This document shows, in pieces, positions 1 to 6,538 of a DNA stretch of 64,000 nt. This DNA comes from Mucilaginibacter oryzae. Its GTDB lineage: Bacteria; Bacteroidota; Bacteroidia; Sphingobacteriales; Sphingobacteriaceae. Location of the stretch: the NCBI RefSeq assembly GCF_003148845.1, contig NZ_QGHA01000006.1, positions 186,001 to 250,000 on the forward strand, given 5' to 3'. A program made the position numbers and the translations under genes. The notes under the pieces are model-generated. The model ran no database searches. It saw only the letters and a list, made by a program, of their open reading frames with translations, and was not told the origin of the DNA. Within the stretch, counting starts at the first letter, position 1. Every line of letters starts with the position of its first letter.

Positions 1-102
1 AACAGATTTGAAATATTCTATATTTTGCATATGTTCAAATACCCCGACAAACTTTTTGTAGAGGGTATTTGAGCTTTGATTTGTAAAAAAGTTAGATGCC
101 AT
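1..102 (-). CDS. Partial CDS, N-terminus only (possible PLD-nuclease/helicase-type defence protein)
   Basis: An open frame of 34 codons runs from an ATG at 102 to the left edge of the window, so only the N-terminus is visible (it starts MASNFFTNQSSNTLYKKF). The ATG shares one base with the TAA stop of the XRE gene (TAATG), which indicates translational coupling. The segment with LYKKFVGVFEHMQNIEYFKSV-like character resembles the start of proteins with an N-terminal phospholipase-D-like nuclease and a helicase domain, but that is a weak impression from few residues. The coupling to a small XRE regulator fits a restriction or defence cassette. Function beyond this cannot be supported. Confidence 0.5.
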   Translation of the reverse strand, partial: MASNFFTNQSSNTLYKKFVGVFEHMQNIEYFKSV

Positions 103-392
103 TATTTATTTTTCCTATTCTTTAAAACCATTTTTAAAGCTTCATCAGCCATGGGTTCGCCTTCAATCAAATTTGCAACTTGGTCTGCTAACCAAAGAGT
201 GCTTAATTCATTCCTGTCAGCTTTGAGCACATTTGATAGAATTGAAATCTGATCCTTTTTAACCTGCCTCAATCCTTTTTCAATCTTGCTCAATTGAGCA
301 GTATCCATTTCTAATTTAGGAGCAACTTGTCTTAAAAATAATTTTTGTTGCTCCCTCAATTGTCTTACACGTTCACCAAATTGATTTGCCAT
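102..392 (-). CDS. XRE-family HTH transcriptional regulator
   Basis: A 96-residue protein carrying one HTH_3/XRE domain at about residues 6-62: the first helices are in RQLREQQKLFLRQVAPKLEM and the recognition helix is in DTAQLSKIEKG. The frame is open back to a TTG at 425, but the ATG at 392 begins right before the domain (MANQFGERVRQLR) and is the likelier start. A 35-bp palindrome at 467-501 overlaps a perfect TATATTTG promoter box, so autorepression is likely, as for C proteins of restriction-modification systems. The stop overlaps the ATG of the next gene by one base. Family assignment is firm; the role as controller of a defence or mobile module is inferred from context. Confidence 0.85.
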   Translation of the reverse strand: MANQFGERVRQLREQQKLFLRQVAPKLEMDTAQLSKIEKGLRQVKKDQISILSNVLKADRNELSTLWLADQVANLIEGEPMADEALKMVLKNRKNK

Positions 393-461
393 GTGATTAA
401 ACTTTGCGCCCAATCCATTGTTCAAATACCGCTATTGAATAATAGACTTGTCAGCTATTGG

Positions 462-501
462 CAAATATACTCGAAAATAACTTCAAGTTATTTTTGAGTA
501 T
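462..501 (-). promoter_or_regulatory. Promoter box and 35-bp palindromic operator upstream of XRE gene
   Basis: Bases 467-483 and 485-501 form two 17-base arms around a single central base, complementary at 16 of 17 positions. On the minus strand the outer end of the palindrome runs into TATATTTG (469-462), a perfect match to the Bacteroidota -7 consensus TAnnTTTG. A bound dimer would cover the -33 region. The predicted transcript starts near 455, giving a leader of about 60 bases before the ATG at 392. The inferred binder is the XRE protein itself. Confidence 0.6.
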
Positions 502-804
502 GTCCATTAAGTCAACACATGTATCAATTTAAAATATCATAAGCTCTAAAACGAGTAGTTTTATTTTCTACATGACGTAAAAAGTGCCACGGATGTGCCA
601 CAAAAGTTTGAGCGGTTTTGCAAGATTTGAGAATTGCTCTATCTGAAATAATGTTAAAAGCAACTGGAAATTAGGTATTTAATGGAATTTTAGAAATAAT
701 CGCAAGTTAGTTTGGAAATGGGGGATTCGAACCTTCGATCTTTTTCGATCCTTTTTATAAAATTTTAAATTATTGATAATCAATAATTTAATGGACTTAA
801 AAGA

Positions 805-837
805 CATAAAAAAAACCGAACTTTTTAGGTTCGGTTC
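805..837 (-). terminator. Rho-independent terminator of tRNA-Ser
   Basis: Read on the minus strand, an 8-bp stem AACCGAAC/GTTCGGTT (836-829 with 821-814) is followed by a run of T. It starts a few bases after the CCA end of tRNA-Ser. Confidence 0.8.
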
Positions 838-840
838 TTT

Positions 841-931
841 TGGCGGAGAGGGAGGGATTCGAACCCTCGATACCCTTTTGGAGTATACACACTTTCCAGG
901 CGTGCTCTTTCGACCACTCAGACACCTCTCC
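841..931 (-). tRNA. tRNA-Ser (anticodon GGA)
   Basis: On the minus strand GGAGAGG (931-925) pairs with CCTCTCC (851-845) as acceptor stem, followed by discriminator G and an encoded CCA (843-841). The T-loop GGTTCGAATCC is canonical, the anticodon loop reads CTGGAAA with anticodon GGA, and a long variable arm identifies it as serine type. A terminator follows directly. Confidence 0.95.
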
Positions 932-984
932 GTTTAAATGTGGATTGCAAAGGTAAAATAATTGTACTTACTAACAATAAAAAA

Positions 985-1016
985 GCGAAGCCTGATTAAT
1001 CGGGCTTCGCCTCACA
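985..1016 (-). terminator. Orphan intrinsic terminator (minus strand)
   Basis: GCGAAGCC (985-992) and GGCTTCGC (1003-1010) form an 8-bp stem with a 10-base loop. The T run follows only when read on the minus strand (bases 984-978). No minus-strand gene ends here: the next gene upstream on that strand is absent, since 1200-2171 is on the plus strand. Either a small RNA is encoded in 1012-1190 or the hairpin is a relic. Confidence 0.5.
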
Positions 1017-1133
1017 AAAACTTTAACTCTACTTATAAAAAATTGCACTCGTATAGGTATGACGGTTATCGGGCGCTTTGGTTTAATTTAGGTAAAAAAT
1101 AGTTGGCTTTAATGCAGATAGATAATTTTAGCT

Positions 1134-1141
1134 TATGTTTG
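1134..1141 (+). promoter_or_regulatory. Candidate -7 promoter box for polyprenyl synthase
   Basis: TATGTTTG matches the Bacteroidota -7 consensus TAnnTTTG. A clear -33 TTTG at 19-21 bp upstream is not present. The predicted start of transcription is about 50 bases before the ATG at 1200. Confidence 0.4.
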
Positions 1142-1199
1142 CCCCCAAGTCGTCACATGTATGGCGGTTAGTTAAACATAAAATCCTGTTTTGCTTGTA

Positions 1200-2171
1200 A
1201 TGCTGAGCATCAACGATATAAAAAAACCTATTGCGGCCGATATTGATGTATTTGAGGAGAAGTTCAGGGCCTCAATGAAAAGTTCTGTTCCGCTGCTTGA
1301 CCGGATTACCCATTACATCGTTAAGCGTAAAGGCAAGCAGATCCGCCCGATGTTCGTGTTTTTTTCGGCCAGCATTTGCGGCGGCATCAATGAGGCCACG
1401 CACCGCGGAGCAGCGTTGGTGGAGTTACTGCATACGGCATCCTTGGTGCATGATGATGTGGTGGATAACTCGTACCAGCGTCGTGGATTTTTTTCGATCA
1501 ACGCTTTATGGAAAAATAAGATCGCCGTTTTGGTGGGCGATTACCTGCTGGCAAAAGGCCTGTTGCTTTCTGTTGATCATCACGATTTTAATTTGCTGCG
1601 CATCGTATCGGACGCTGTGAAGCAAATGAGCGAGGGTGAACTGATGCAGATAGAAAAGGTGCGCCGTATGGATATCGGTGAGCCGGTTTATTACGAAGTG
1701 ATCAGGCAAAAAACCGCTTCGCTCATTGCTTCATGCTGTGCCTGTGGCGCGGCATCGGCCGGGGCTGATGACAAGGTAGTTGAAAAAATGCGACTGTTTG
1801 GTGAAAAGATCGGCATCGCTTTCCAAATCAAGGATGATATGTTTGATTTTGGAACCGATGACGTAGGTAAACCCCTCGGCATCGATATCAAAGAAAAAAA
1901 GGTTACCCTGCCGCTTATCTACGCATTGGCCAACTGCTCATCAGCCGATAAAAAAAGGATCATCAACCTGGTGAAAAACCACAACGAAGACGCTAAAAAG
2001 ATAGGGGAAATTATCCGTTTTGTTAAAGACACCGGCGGCTTGCAATACGCCGAAAGCCAGATGAAGCGTTTCCAGGATGAAGCTTTTGAAATATTGAATA
2101 CCTTCCCGGATAGCGAATCGCGCAACGGTTTAGAGCAGTTGGTAAGATTTACTACCGAACGGAATAAATAA
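1200..2171 (+). CDS. Polyprenyl (octaprenyl-type) diphosphate synthase
   Basis: Trans-prenyltransferase of 323 residues, which condenses isopentenyl diphosphate onto an allylic primer to make the long chain used for menaquinone. The first aspartate-rich motif is DDVVD (residues 85-89) and the second DDMFD (212-216); GKQIRP at about 45-50 is the conserved substrate-binding segment. Length is normal for the IspB/HepT family. The frame extends upstream to a TTG at 1191, but the ATG at 1200 is preferred. It stands alone, 67 bases before the haemoglobin gene. Chain length cannot be read from the sequence with certainty. Confidence 0.93.
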   Translation: MLSINDIKKPIAADIDVFEEKFRASMKSSVPLLDRITHYIVKRKGKQIRPMFVFFSASICGGINEATHRGAALVELLHTASLVHDDVVDNSYQRRGFFSINALWKNKIAVLVGDYLLAKGLLLSVDHHDFNLLRIVSDAVKQMSEGELMQIEKVRRMDIGEPVYYEVIRQKTASLIASCCACGAASAGADDKVVEKMRLFGEKIGIAFQIKDDMFDFGTDDVGKPLGIDIKEKKVTLPLIYALANCSSADKKRIINLVKNHNEDAKKIGEIIRFVKDTGGLQYAESQMKRFQDEAFEILNTFPDSESRNGLEQLVRFTTERNK

Positions 2172-2237
2172 TTAATCGCTCCGGATATCTTTTTTTAATA
2201 TTGGCTAACTACCTTTAACGTAATTACTTATTACGCC

Positions 2238-2708
2238 ATGGCAGTTAATATCCCTACACTTTTTGAATGGGCAGGTGGTACTCCGGTATTCGAAAACCTG
2301 TTCAATAAATTTTATGATAAGGTTTTGGCGGATGAACTGCTGGAGCCTGTTTTTAAGCACATGTCGCCCCGGCACAGGCTGCATGTAGCGCATTTTGTGG
2401 CCGAAGTGTTTGGCGGCCCTAAAACCTACAGCCAAAACGAGGGCAGCCACTATGCCATGATCAACAAACACCTGCAAAAACATTTAACCGAGGCGCACCG
2501 CAAACGCTGGATAGCACTGCTGCTGCAAACTGCCGATGAGTTATCATTACCGGATGATCCCGAATTCAGATCGGCTTTTATAGCTTACCTGGAATGGGGT
2601 ACGCGGATAGCGGTGCTTAATTCGCAAACCGACAGTACCGCAGAACCTCCGGATACCCCGATGCCAAAATGGGGTTGGCGTGAGCCCGGCGGCCCGAATA
2701 TCCCGTAA
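2238..2708 (+). CDS. Group II truncated haemoglobin
   Basis: A 156-residue 2-on-2 globin. The GGPKTYS segment (about 59-65), a candidate proximal haem histidine in INKH (H78) and a tryptophan at 91 (the G8 position diagnostic of group II) support the call. Such proteins bind oxygen or nitric oxide in the cytoplasm and are linked to NO or oxidative-stress tolerance. The last 25 residues are proline-rich and extend beyond the globin fold. It lies between polyprenyl synthase and cdaA on the same strand, without a clear operon signal. Confidence 0.9.
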   Translation: MAVNIPTLFEWAGGTPVFENLFNKFYDKVLADELLEPVFKHMSPRHRLHVAHFVAEVFGGPKTYSQNEGSHYAMINKHLQKHLTEAHRKRWIALLLQTADELSLPDDPEFRSAFIAYLEWGTRIAVLNSQTDSTAEPPDTPMPKWGWREPGGPNIP

Positions 2709-2787
2709 TGAGGAGGAGGAAGCTTGCTTCGCCAACATTTGCCAATGGCAAAGGATTATGTTCGGGTAAACTTTACTAACTTCGTAA

Positions 2788-3582
2788 ATGCAGACGTTAC
2801 AATCGTTGTTTCCTAAAATAGGTTTTTTTTCTATTCTGGATGTATTGCTGGTAGCCTTAATTATTTACCAGTTATACAACCTCATCAGGGGTACTATCGC
2901 CGCCAATATTTTTTTAGGTTTTGCTGTGATCTTCGCGCTCAACTTTGTAGTAAAGGCGCTGGATATGAAGCTACTTACCATTATTTTGGGTAAGTTTGTT
3001 GATGTTGGCATCATTGCCATTATTGTGGTTTTTCAGCAGGAGGTAAGGCGGTTTTTATTATTGGTTGGTAAAAATGCCTCGCTTCAGCGCAATAAAGCCT
3101 GGTGGAAATATTTTTTTGGAAAGGATGAGGTCGAAAAAAATAATTACGCGCGCATTAAGCCCATCATTGATGCCTGTAAAAGCCTTAAGCAAACCCGCAC
3201 AGGCGCGTTAATTGTATTCGCGAAGTATTATGATGAGCAGTTTTATCAAAACAGCTGCGAAATTATGGATGCCAAGATCTCCAAACGTCTGCTGGAAAGT
3301 ATTTTTCAAAAAACCAGTCCGCTGCATGACGGGGCCGTGGTGATCTCCGGCAACAAGATCAAGTCTGCCAGTTGTATTTTGCCGCTTACCGAAAAAACAG
3401 ATCTGCCGGCGCAGTTTGGTTTGCGCCACCGCGCGGGCATAGGAGTAACCGAAGCTAATGAAGCTACAGCTATCATCGTATCTGAAGAAACCGGCGAGAT
3501 TTCATATGCCAAGCAGGGCCGGGTTAAAATGAACATCAGCTTTGCCGAGCTGGAGAAAGTGCTGAATAAGGATTTTTATTAA
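2788..3582 (+). CDS. cdaA: Diadenylate cyclase CdaA (c-di-AMP synthase)
   Basis: Makes c-di-AMP from two ATP. The N-terminal 90 residues contain three hydrophobic segments (about 13-32, 36-56, 70-85), and the DAC domain follows with the catalytic SPLHDGAVVI motif (DGA at 181-183) and the RHR motif (213-215) in GLRHRAGIG. Length of 264 matches CdaA-type membrane cyclases. c-di-AMP in Bacteroidota is tied to osmotic and cell-wall balance; nothing next to it suggests a special partner (no CdaR-like gene adjacent). Confidence 0.95.
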   Translation: MQTLQSLFPKIGFFSILDVLLVALIIYQLYNLIRGTIAANIFLGFAVIFALNFVVKALDMKLLTIILGKFVDVGIIAIIVVFQQEVRRFLLLVGKNASLQRNKAWWKYFFGKDEVEKNNYARIKPIIDACKSLKQTRTGALIVFAKYYDEQFYQNSCEIMDAKISKRLLESIFQKTSPLHDGAVVISGNKIKSASCILPLTEKTDLPAQFGLRHRAGIGVTEANEATAIIVSEETGEISYAKQGRVKMNISFAELEKVLNKDFY

Positions 3583-3785
3583 AAGAACAACCCGGATAAT
3601 TCAACTGGCAAAACAACTGGCTAAATGGTGAAATAATGACAGGTACGCAACGTTTTTAAATAACAGTGCAGCAACAAATCAACATCGGTAAAATAGTAGC
3701 AACACTCCCGGTTGTGCTCTTGATTGCAGGCCGCTAATCTATAGAAACCAGACCAGTTATTGAACATGAACTTGTGTATGGACTG

Positions 3786-4160
3786 TTAATGCCTGATTTT
3801 TTCTTCCGGGCCTAAAATAACCGTGCTGTCATTACCTAATTTCTTGATGAGCATAGGATATTTCATGCCCGGCTCGTCGGTTTTCACAACCGGCATCCTG
3901 TCGTTCGAGTAGGTTTTAGCAACCGGCATGTTATAGACGGTTACGTTGCTTACAATGTCTTTAGTGTTTAATGTTGCAACGTTGCTATTGTTTAACCAAC
4001 CTTTTTGCGGTAGCACCGGAATAAATTTTTGTAAACTGGTATCGGCCGGATTTAGCTTCAAAAACTGGTCAAGTGGAGAGGCCGGTGCTTTTGATGTATT
4101 TTGTGCCTTTAGCTGTGCAGTGGCCGCGGCCAATATGATAAATAATAAGGCTTTCTTCAT
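3786..4160 (-). CDS. Secreted protein of unknown function
   Basis: A 124-residue protein with a typical Sec signal peptide (MKKALLFIILAAATAQLKA, cleavage near AQ at 19-20). The mature part is polar, with several VxNVTVYNMPV-like and MPVVKTDEPGMKYPML segments, and no domain I recognise. It is likely periplasmic or exported. It is monocistronic and convergent with cdaA; the 200 bases between them hold no clear feature. It is divergent from the restriction-modification genes. Confidence 0.6.
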   Translation of the reverse strand: MKKALLFIILAAATAQLKAQNTSKAPASPLDQFLKLNPADTSLQKFIPVLPQKGWLNNSNVATLNTKDIVSNVTVYNMPVAKTYSNDRMPVVKTDEPGMKYPMLIKKLGNDSTVILGPEEKIRH

Positions 4161-4274
4161 GGCTGTTGGGTTTTTATACGAATATAGTTAACACGCAGCA
4201 ATATATAAATGTTAAAAATGTTATTTATTGTTAAAGGCTTACAGGCGCTCGCTAAAAATGTTAGTTTTATATAC

Positions 4275-4305
4275 TTTGACACGAATGGCTAACATGCTAT
4301 ATTTG
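4275..4305 (+). promoter_or_regulatory. Promoter of DNA methyltransferase gene, apparently leaderless
   Basis: TTTG (4275-4278), a 19-bp spacer and TATATTTG (4298-4305) match the Bacteroidota consensus exactly. Transcription would start about 6-7 bases later, at or next to the A of the ATG at 4311, leaving essentially no leader. Confidence 0.6.
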
Positions 4306-4310
4306 CTAAA

Positions 4311-5294
4311 ATGAGAAATAAGTATCAATCAATTGAGATTTGCGCCGGAGCTGGCGGTCAGGCTTTAGGGCTTGAATTGGCTGGATTTGACCATGTTGCG
4401 TTAGTTGAAATTGAGCCTTTAGCTTGTCAGACTTTAAGATCAAATCGTCCGGAATGGAACGTTATAGAAAAAGATGTAAAACATTTCCGTGCCTTAGAGT
4501 ATACCGGGGTTGATCTTTTTGCCGGTGGGGTTCCCTGCCCGCCGTTTTCAATAGCTGGAAAGCAGCTGGGGAAAAATGATGAGCGTGATTTGTTCCCGGA
4601 AGCCTTACGGTTAATAAAAGAATGTGACCCTAAGGCCGTTATGCTTGAAAATGTAAAAGGTATATTGTCAAAAAAATTTGATAGTTACAGAGATCATATT
4701 TTGAATGAATTAAATCAAATGGGGTATTTATGTACCTGGAGGTTGGTTAACTCTTCTGATTATGGCGTTTCTCAACTCAGACCAAGGGCTATCCTCGTTG
4801 CATTAAAAAAGAAGTACTATGAATATTTTTCGTGGCCGCAAAAACATAGCTTGCCGCTAAAATCGATAGGGCAATTATTGTTTGAAGAAATAAGTTCGGC
4901 CGGTTGGGATGCTGCTGATTGGGCCAATCGCGCAAGTGGAATTGCACCTACATTGGTTGGTGGCTCCAAAAAGCATGGCGGTGCAGATTTGGGACCTACA
5001 CGGGCAAAGCAGGCCTGGGCCGCAATAGGAATTGATGGCAGAGGGTTGGCTGATGCCCCACCTGTGCCCGGTTATAACGCTATGCCCCGTTTAACCCTTA
5101 AAATGGCTGCTTTAGTACAAGGCTTTCCGGGCGACTGGCAATTTGCGGGAAAGAAAACACCGGCTTACCGACAAGTTGGGAACGCTTTTCCACCGCCGGT
5201 GGCTAAGGCAATCGGGCAGTCAATTTTAAATGCTTTTGAATTATATGAACGAAAAGAAGCCGAGAGAAAAGGGATCGAAGGCAAAGCTGCGTGA
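4311..5294 (+). CDS. C5-cytosine DNA methyltransferase (type II R-M)
   Basis: A 327-residue Dcm-type enzyme that transfers a methyl group from SAM to C5 of cytosine. Motif I is AGAGGQALGLELAGF (about 12-26), motif IV with the catalytic cysteine is GGVPCPPFS (C76), motif VI is MLENVKGI (about 110-117), motif VIII RPRAI, and motif X RQVGNAFPPPVAKAI near the end. The target-recognition region (roughly 180-260) is unfamiliar, so specificity is unknown. The next gene, an HNH nuclease, begins inside its last 65 bases in another frame. The pair sits between conserved housekeeping genes, which suggests horizontal acquisition. Confidence 0.95.
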   Translation: MRNKYQSIEICAGAGGQALGLELAGFDHVALVEIEPLACQTLRSNRPEWNVIEKDVKHFRALEYTGVDLFAGGVPCPPFSIAGKQLGKNDERDLFPEALRLIKECDPKAVMLENVKGILSKKFDSYRDHILNELNQMGYLCTWRLVNSSDYGVSQLRPRAILVALKKKYYEYFSWPQKHSLPLKSIGQLLFEEISSAGWDAADWANRASGIAPTLVGGSKKHGGADLGPTRAKQAWAAIGIDGRGLADAPPVPGYNAMPRLTLKMAALVQGFPGDWQFAGKKTPAYRQVGNAFPPPVAKAIGQSILNAFELYERKEAERKGIEGKAA

Positions 5295-5841
5295 ATATTT
5301 TGTAGCTAATGTTGGAAAAGTATTAGATGCCGAAACACTTAGTAAGGTGGCCGGAAAAAGTGAATGGGGCAGGCGCGTTCGGGAGCTTCGTAACGAAGAG
5401 GGAATGAACATTGTAACTCATAACGATTTAAGTGAGCTAAAACCAGGGCAGTATCTTCTGGTGAATTTGAAACCTCTTCCTGCATTTGAACGTGGCATTT
5501 CTAAAGAGACCCGTGCATTTGTATTAGATAGAAACGGGTTTACCTGCCAGATGTGTGGGGCCGCTGCCGGTGAACCCCATCCTTATGATCAGAATAGAAA
5601 AACAAGATTACATCTTGGGCATATTATAGATAAATCGATGGGCGGTACTGATGATGCCGCAAATTTAAGAGCGATATGCTCTGTTTGTAATGAAGGTGCG
5701 TCAAATTTAACGTTAAACAGGCCTCAGGCTATTAAGTTACTTGCGCAAATACGCCGGGCACCATCTGCCGATCAACTTGATGTTTTAAGATGGATCGTCA
5801 AAAAGTTTCCTCTTCAGGCGAAGAATATCCTGGAAGAATAG
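5230..5841 (+). CDS. HNH endonuclease, probable type II restriction enzyme
   Basis: A 203-residue protein. The C-terminal half has an HNH/zinc module: CxxC (106-109), LHLGHIIDKSMGGTDDAANL (H128 and H131 region) and a second CxxC (150-153) followed by NEGASN. The N-terminal 85 residues look like a small DNA-binding winged-helix region. The start lies within the methyltransferase gene (65-base overlap), with ATG at 5230 or, in a better A-rich context, at 5245. The overlap makes expression of the nuclease dependent on translation of the methylase. The role as cognate restriction enzyme is inferred from this pairing. Confidence 0.85.
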   Translation: MLLNYMNEKKPREKGSKAKLREYFVANVGKVLDAETLSKVAGKSEWGRRVRELRNEEGMNIVTHNDLSELKPGQYLLVNLKPLPAFERGISKETRAFVLDRNGFTCQMCGAAAGEPHPYDQNRKTRLHLGHIIDKSMGGTDDAANLRAICSVCNEGASNLTLNRPQAIKLLAQIRRAPSADQLDVLRWIVKKFPLQAKNILEE

Positions 5842-5875
5842 GTTTACACACCGGCGGTAAAACCGCAGATTTTGT

Positions 5876-5883
5876 TACTTTTG
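5876..5883 (+). promoter_or_regulatory. Candidate -7 promoter box for frr
   Basis: TACTTTTG matches TAnnTTTG 18 bases before the frr start. No good -33 TTTG is found at the expected distance. Confidence 0.4.
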
Positions 5884-5901
5884 TTGAAAATTTAAAAACC
5901 G

Positions 5902-6465
5902 ATGAGCGAACTCATTAAAAAACAAGTGAACGATGCAAAGGCCCATATGGAAAAGGCCATTGACCATGCAGATAGCGAATTAAATAAAATACGTGCAGGT
6001 AAGGCAAGCCCTTCATTACTTGACGATATCAGGGTTGATTACTATGGTACCCCTACGCCATTAAGCCAGATAGGCAGCGTTAATACTCCTGATGCCCGTA
6101 CCATTGTTGTTCAGCCATGGGAAAAATCATTGTTAAACCCTATTGAAAAGGCTATTAAAGAAGCTAACTTAGGTGTTAACCCTCAAAACGACGGTATCAT
6201 TATCCGCATCAACGTACCGCCGCTTACCGAAGAGCGCCGCCGCGATCTGGTTAAGAAAGCCAAAGCCGAAGCCGAAACCGGTAAAGTAGCTATCCGTAAC
6301 ATCCGTAAAGATGCTAACGAGAAGATCAAAAAATTAAAATCGGAAGGTGTTTCTGAGGATGAGATCAAAACCGGCGAGGCTGAGATCCAAAAACTTACCG
6401 ATGCTTATATCGCTAAAGTTGATGTATTATCAGAAGCGAAAGAAAAAGATATCATGACGGTTTAA
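5902..6465 (+). CDS. frr: Ribosome recycling factor
   Basis: A 187-residue protein that, with EF-G, splits post-termination ribosomes. The conserved KIRAGKASPSLLDDIRVDYYG start, the VQPWEKSLL segment, and LTEERRRDLVKKAKAEAE in the long helical arm are all present, and length is standard. It is normally next to pyrH and tsf; here it follows the restriction-modification pair, with 60 bases between, and its own terminator follows. It appears to be independently transcribed. Confidence 0.97.
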   Translation: MSELIKKQVNDAKAHMEKAIDHADSELNKIRAGKASPSLLDDIRVDYYGTPTPLSQIGSVNTPDARTIVVQPWEKSLLNPIEKAIKEANLGVNPQNDGIIIRINVPPLTEERRRDLVKKAKAEAETGKVAIRNIRKDANEKIKKLKSEGVSEDEIKTGEAEIQKLTDAYIAKVDVLSEAKEKDIMTV

Positions 6466-6489
6466 TATTAACCTTATGTCAAATTAAAA

Positions 6490-6521
6490 GGGAATGAGCT
6501 ACTTAGCCATTCCCTTTTTTT
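6490..6521 (+). terminator. Terminator of frr
   Basis: GGGAATG (6490-6496) pairs with CATTCCC (6508-6514), with an inner GCTA/TAGC extension, followed by a run of seven to eight T. It rules out the ATG at 6494 as the start of the next gene. Confidence 0.9.
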
Positions 6522-6538
6522 ATGTTTGCTGCATAAAC

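Larger units (their letters stand above)
426..840. other. Non-coding accessory edge between XRE gene and tRNA-Ser
   Basis: No convincing gene is present. The stretch holds the XRE promoter/palindrome (462-501), two direct GTGCCAC copies (584-590 and 595-601, 11 bp apart), and a tRNA 3'-half-like fragment at 722-739. The latter matches 17 of 18 bases of the T-arm of the neighbouring tRNA-Ser (854-871) in the same orientation. A 50-codon open frame without a start codon on the minus strand around 530-680 is not convincing. Taken together this looks like the decayed border of an integrated element. Confidence 0.45.

Noticed and set aside
500..690. A minus-strand open frame of about 50 codons (containing FVAHPWHFLRHVENK) as an integrase or gene remnant
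   Set aside because: No start codon, preceded by a stop, ordinary random length, and no recognised motif; the repeated GTGCCAC words explain part of its pattern.
719..750. A second tRNA gene
   Set aside because: Only a T-arm-like half is present; no acceptor, D-arm or anticodon arm can be drawn.
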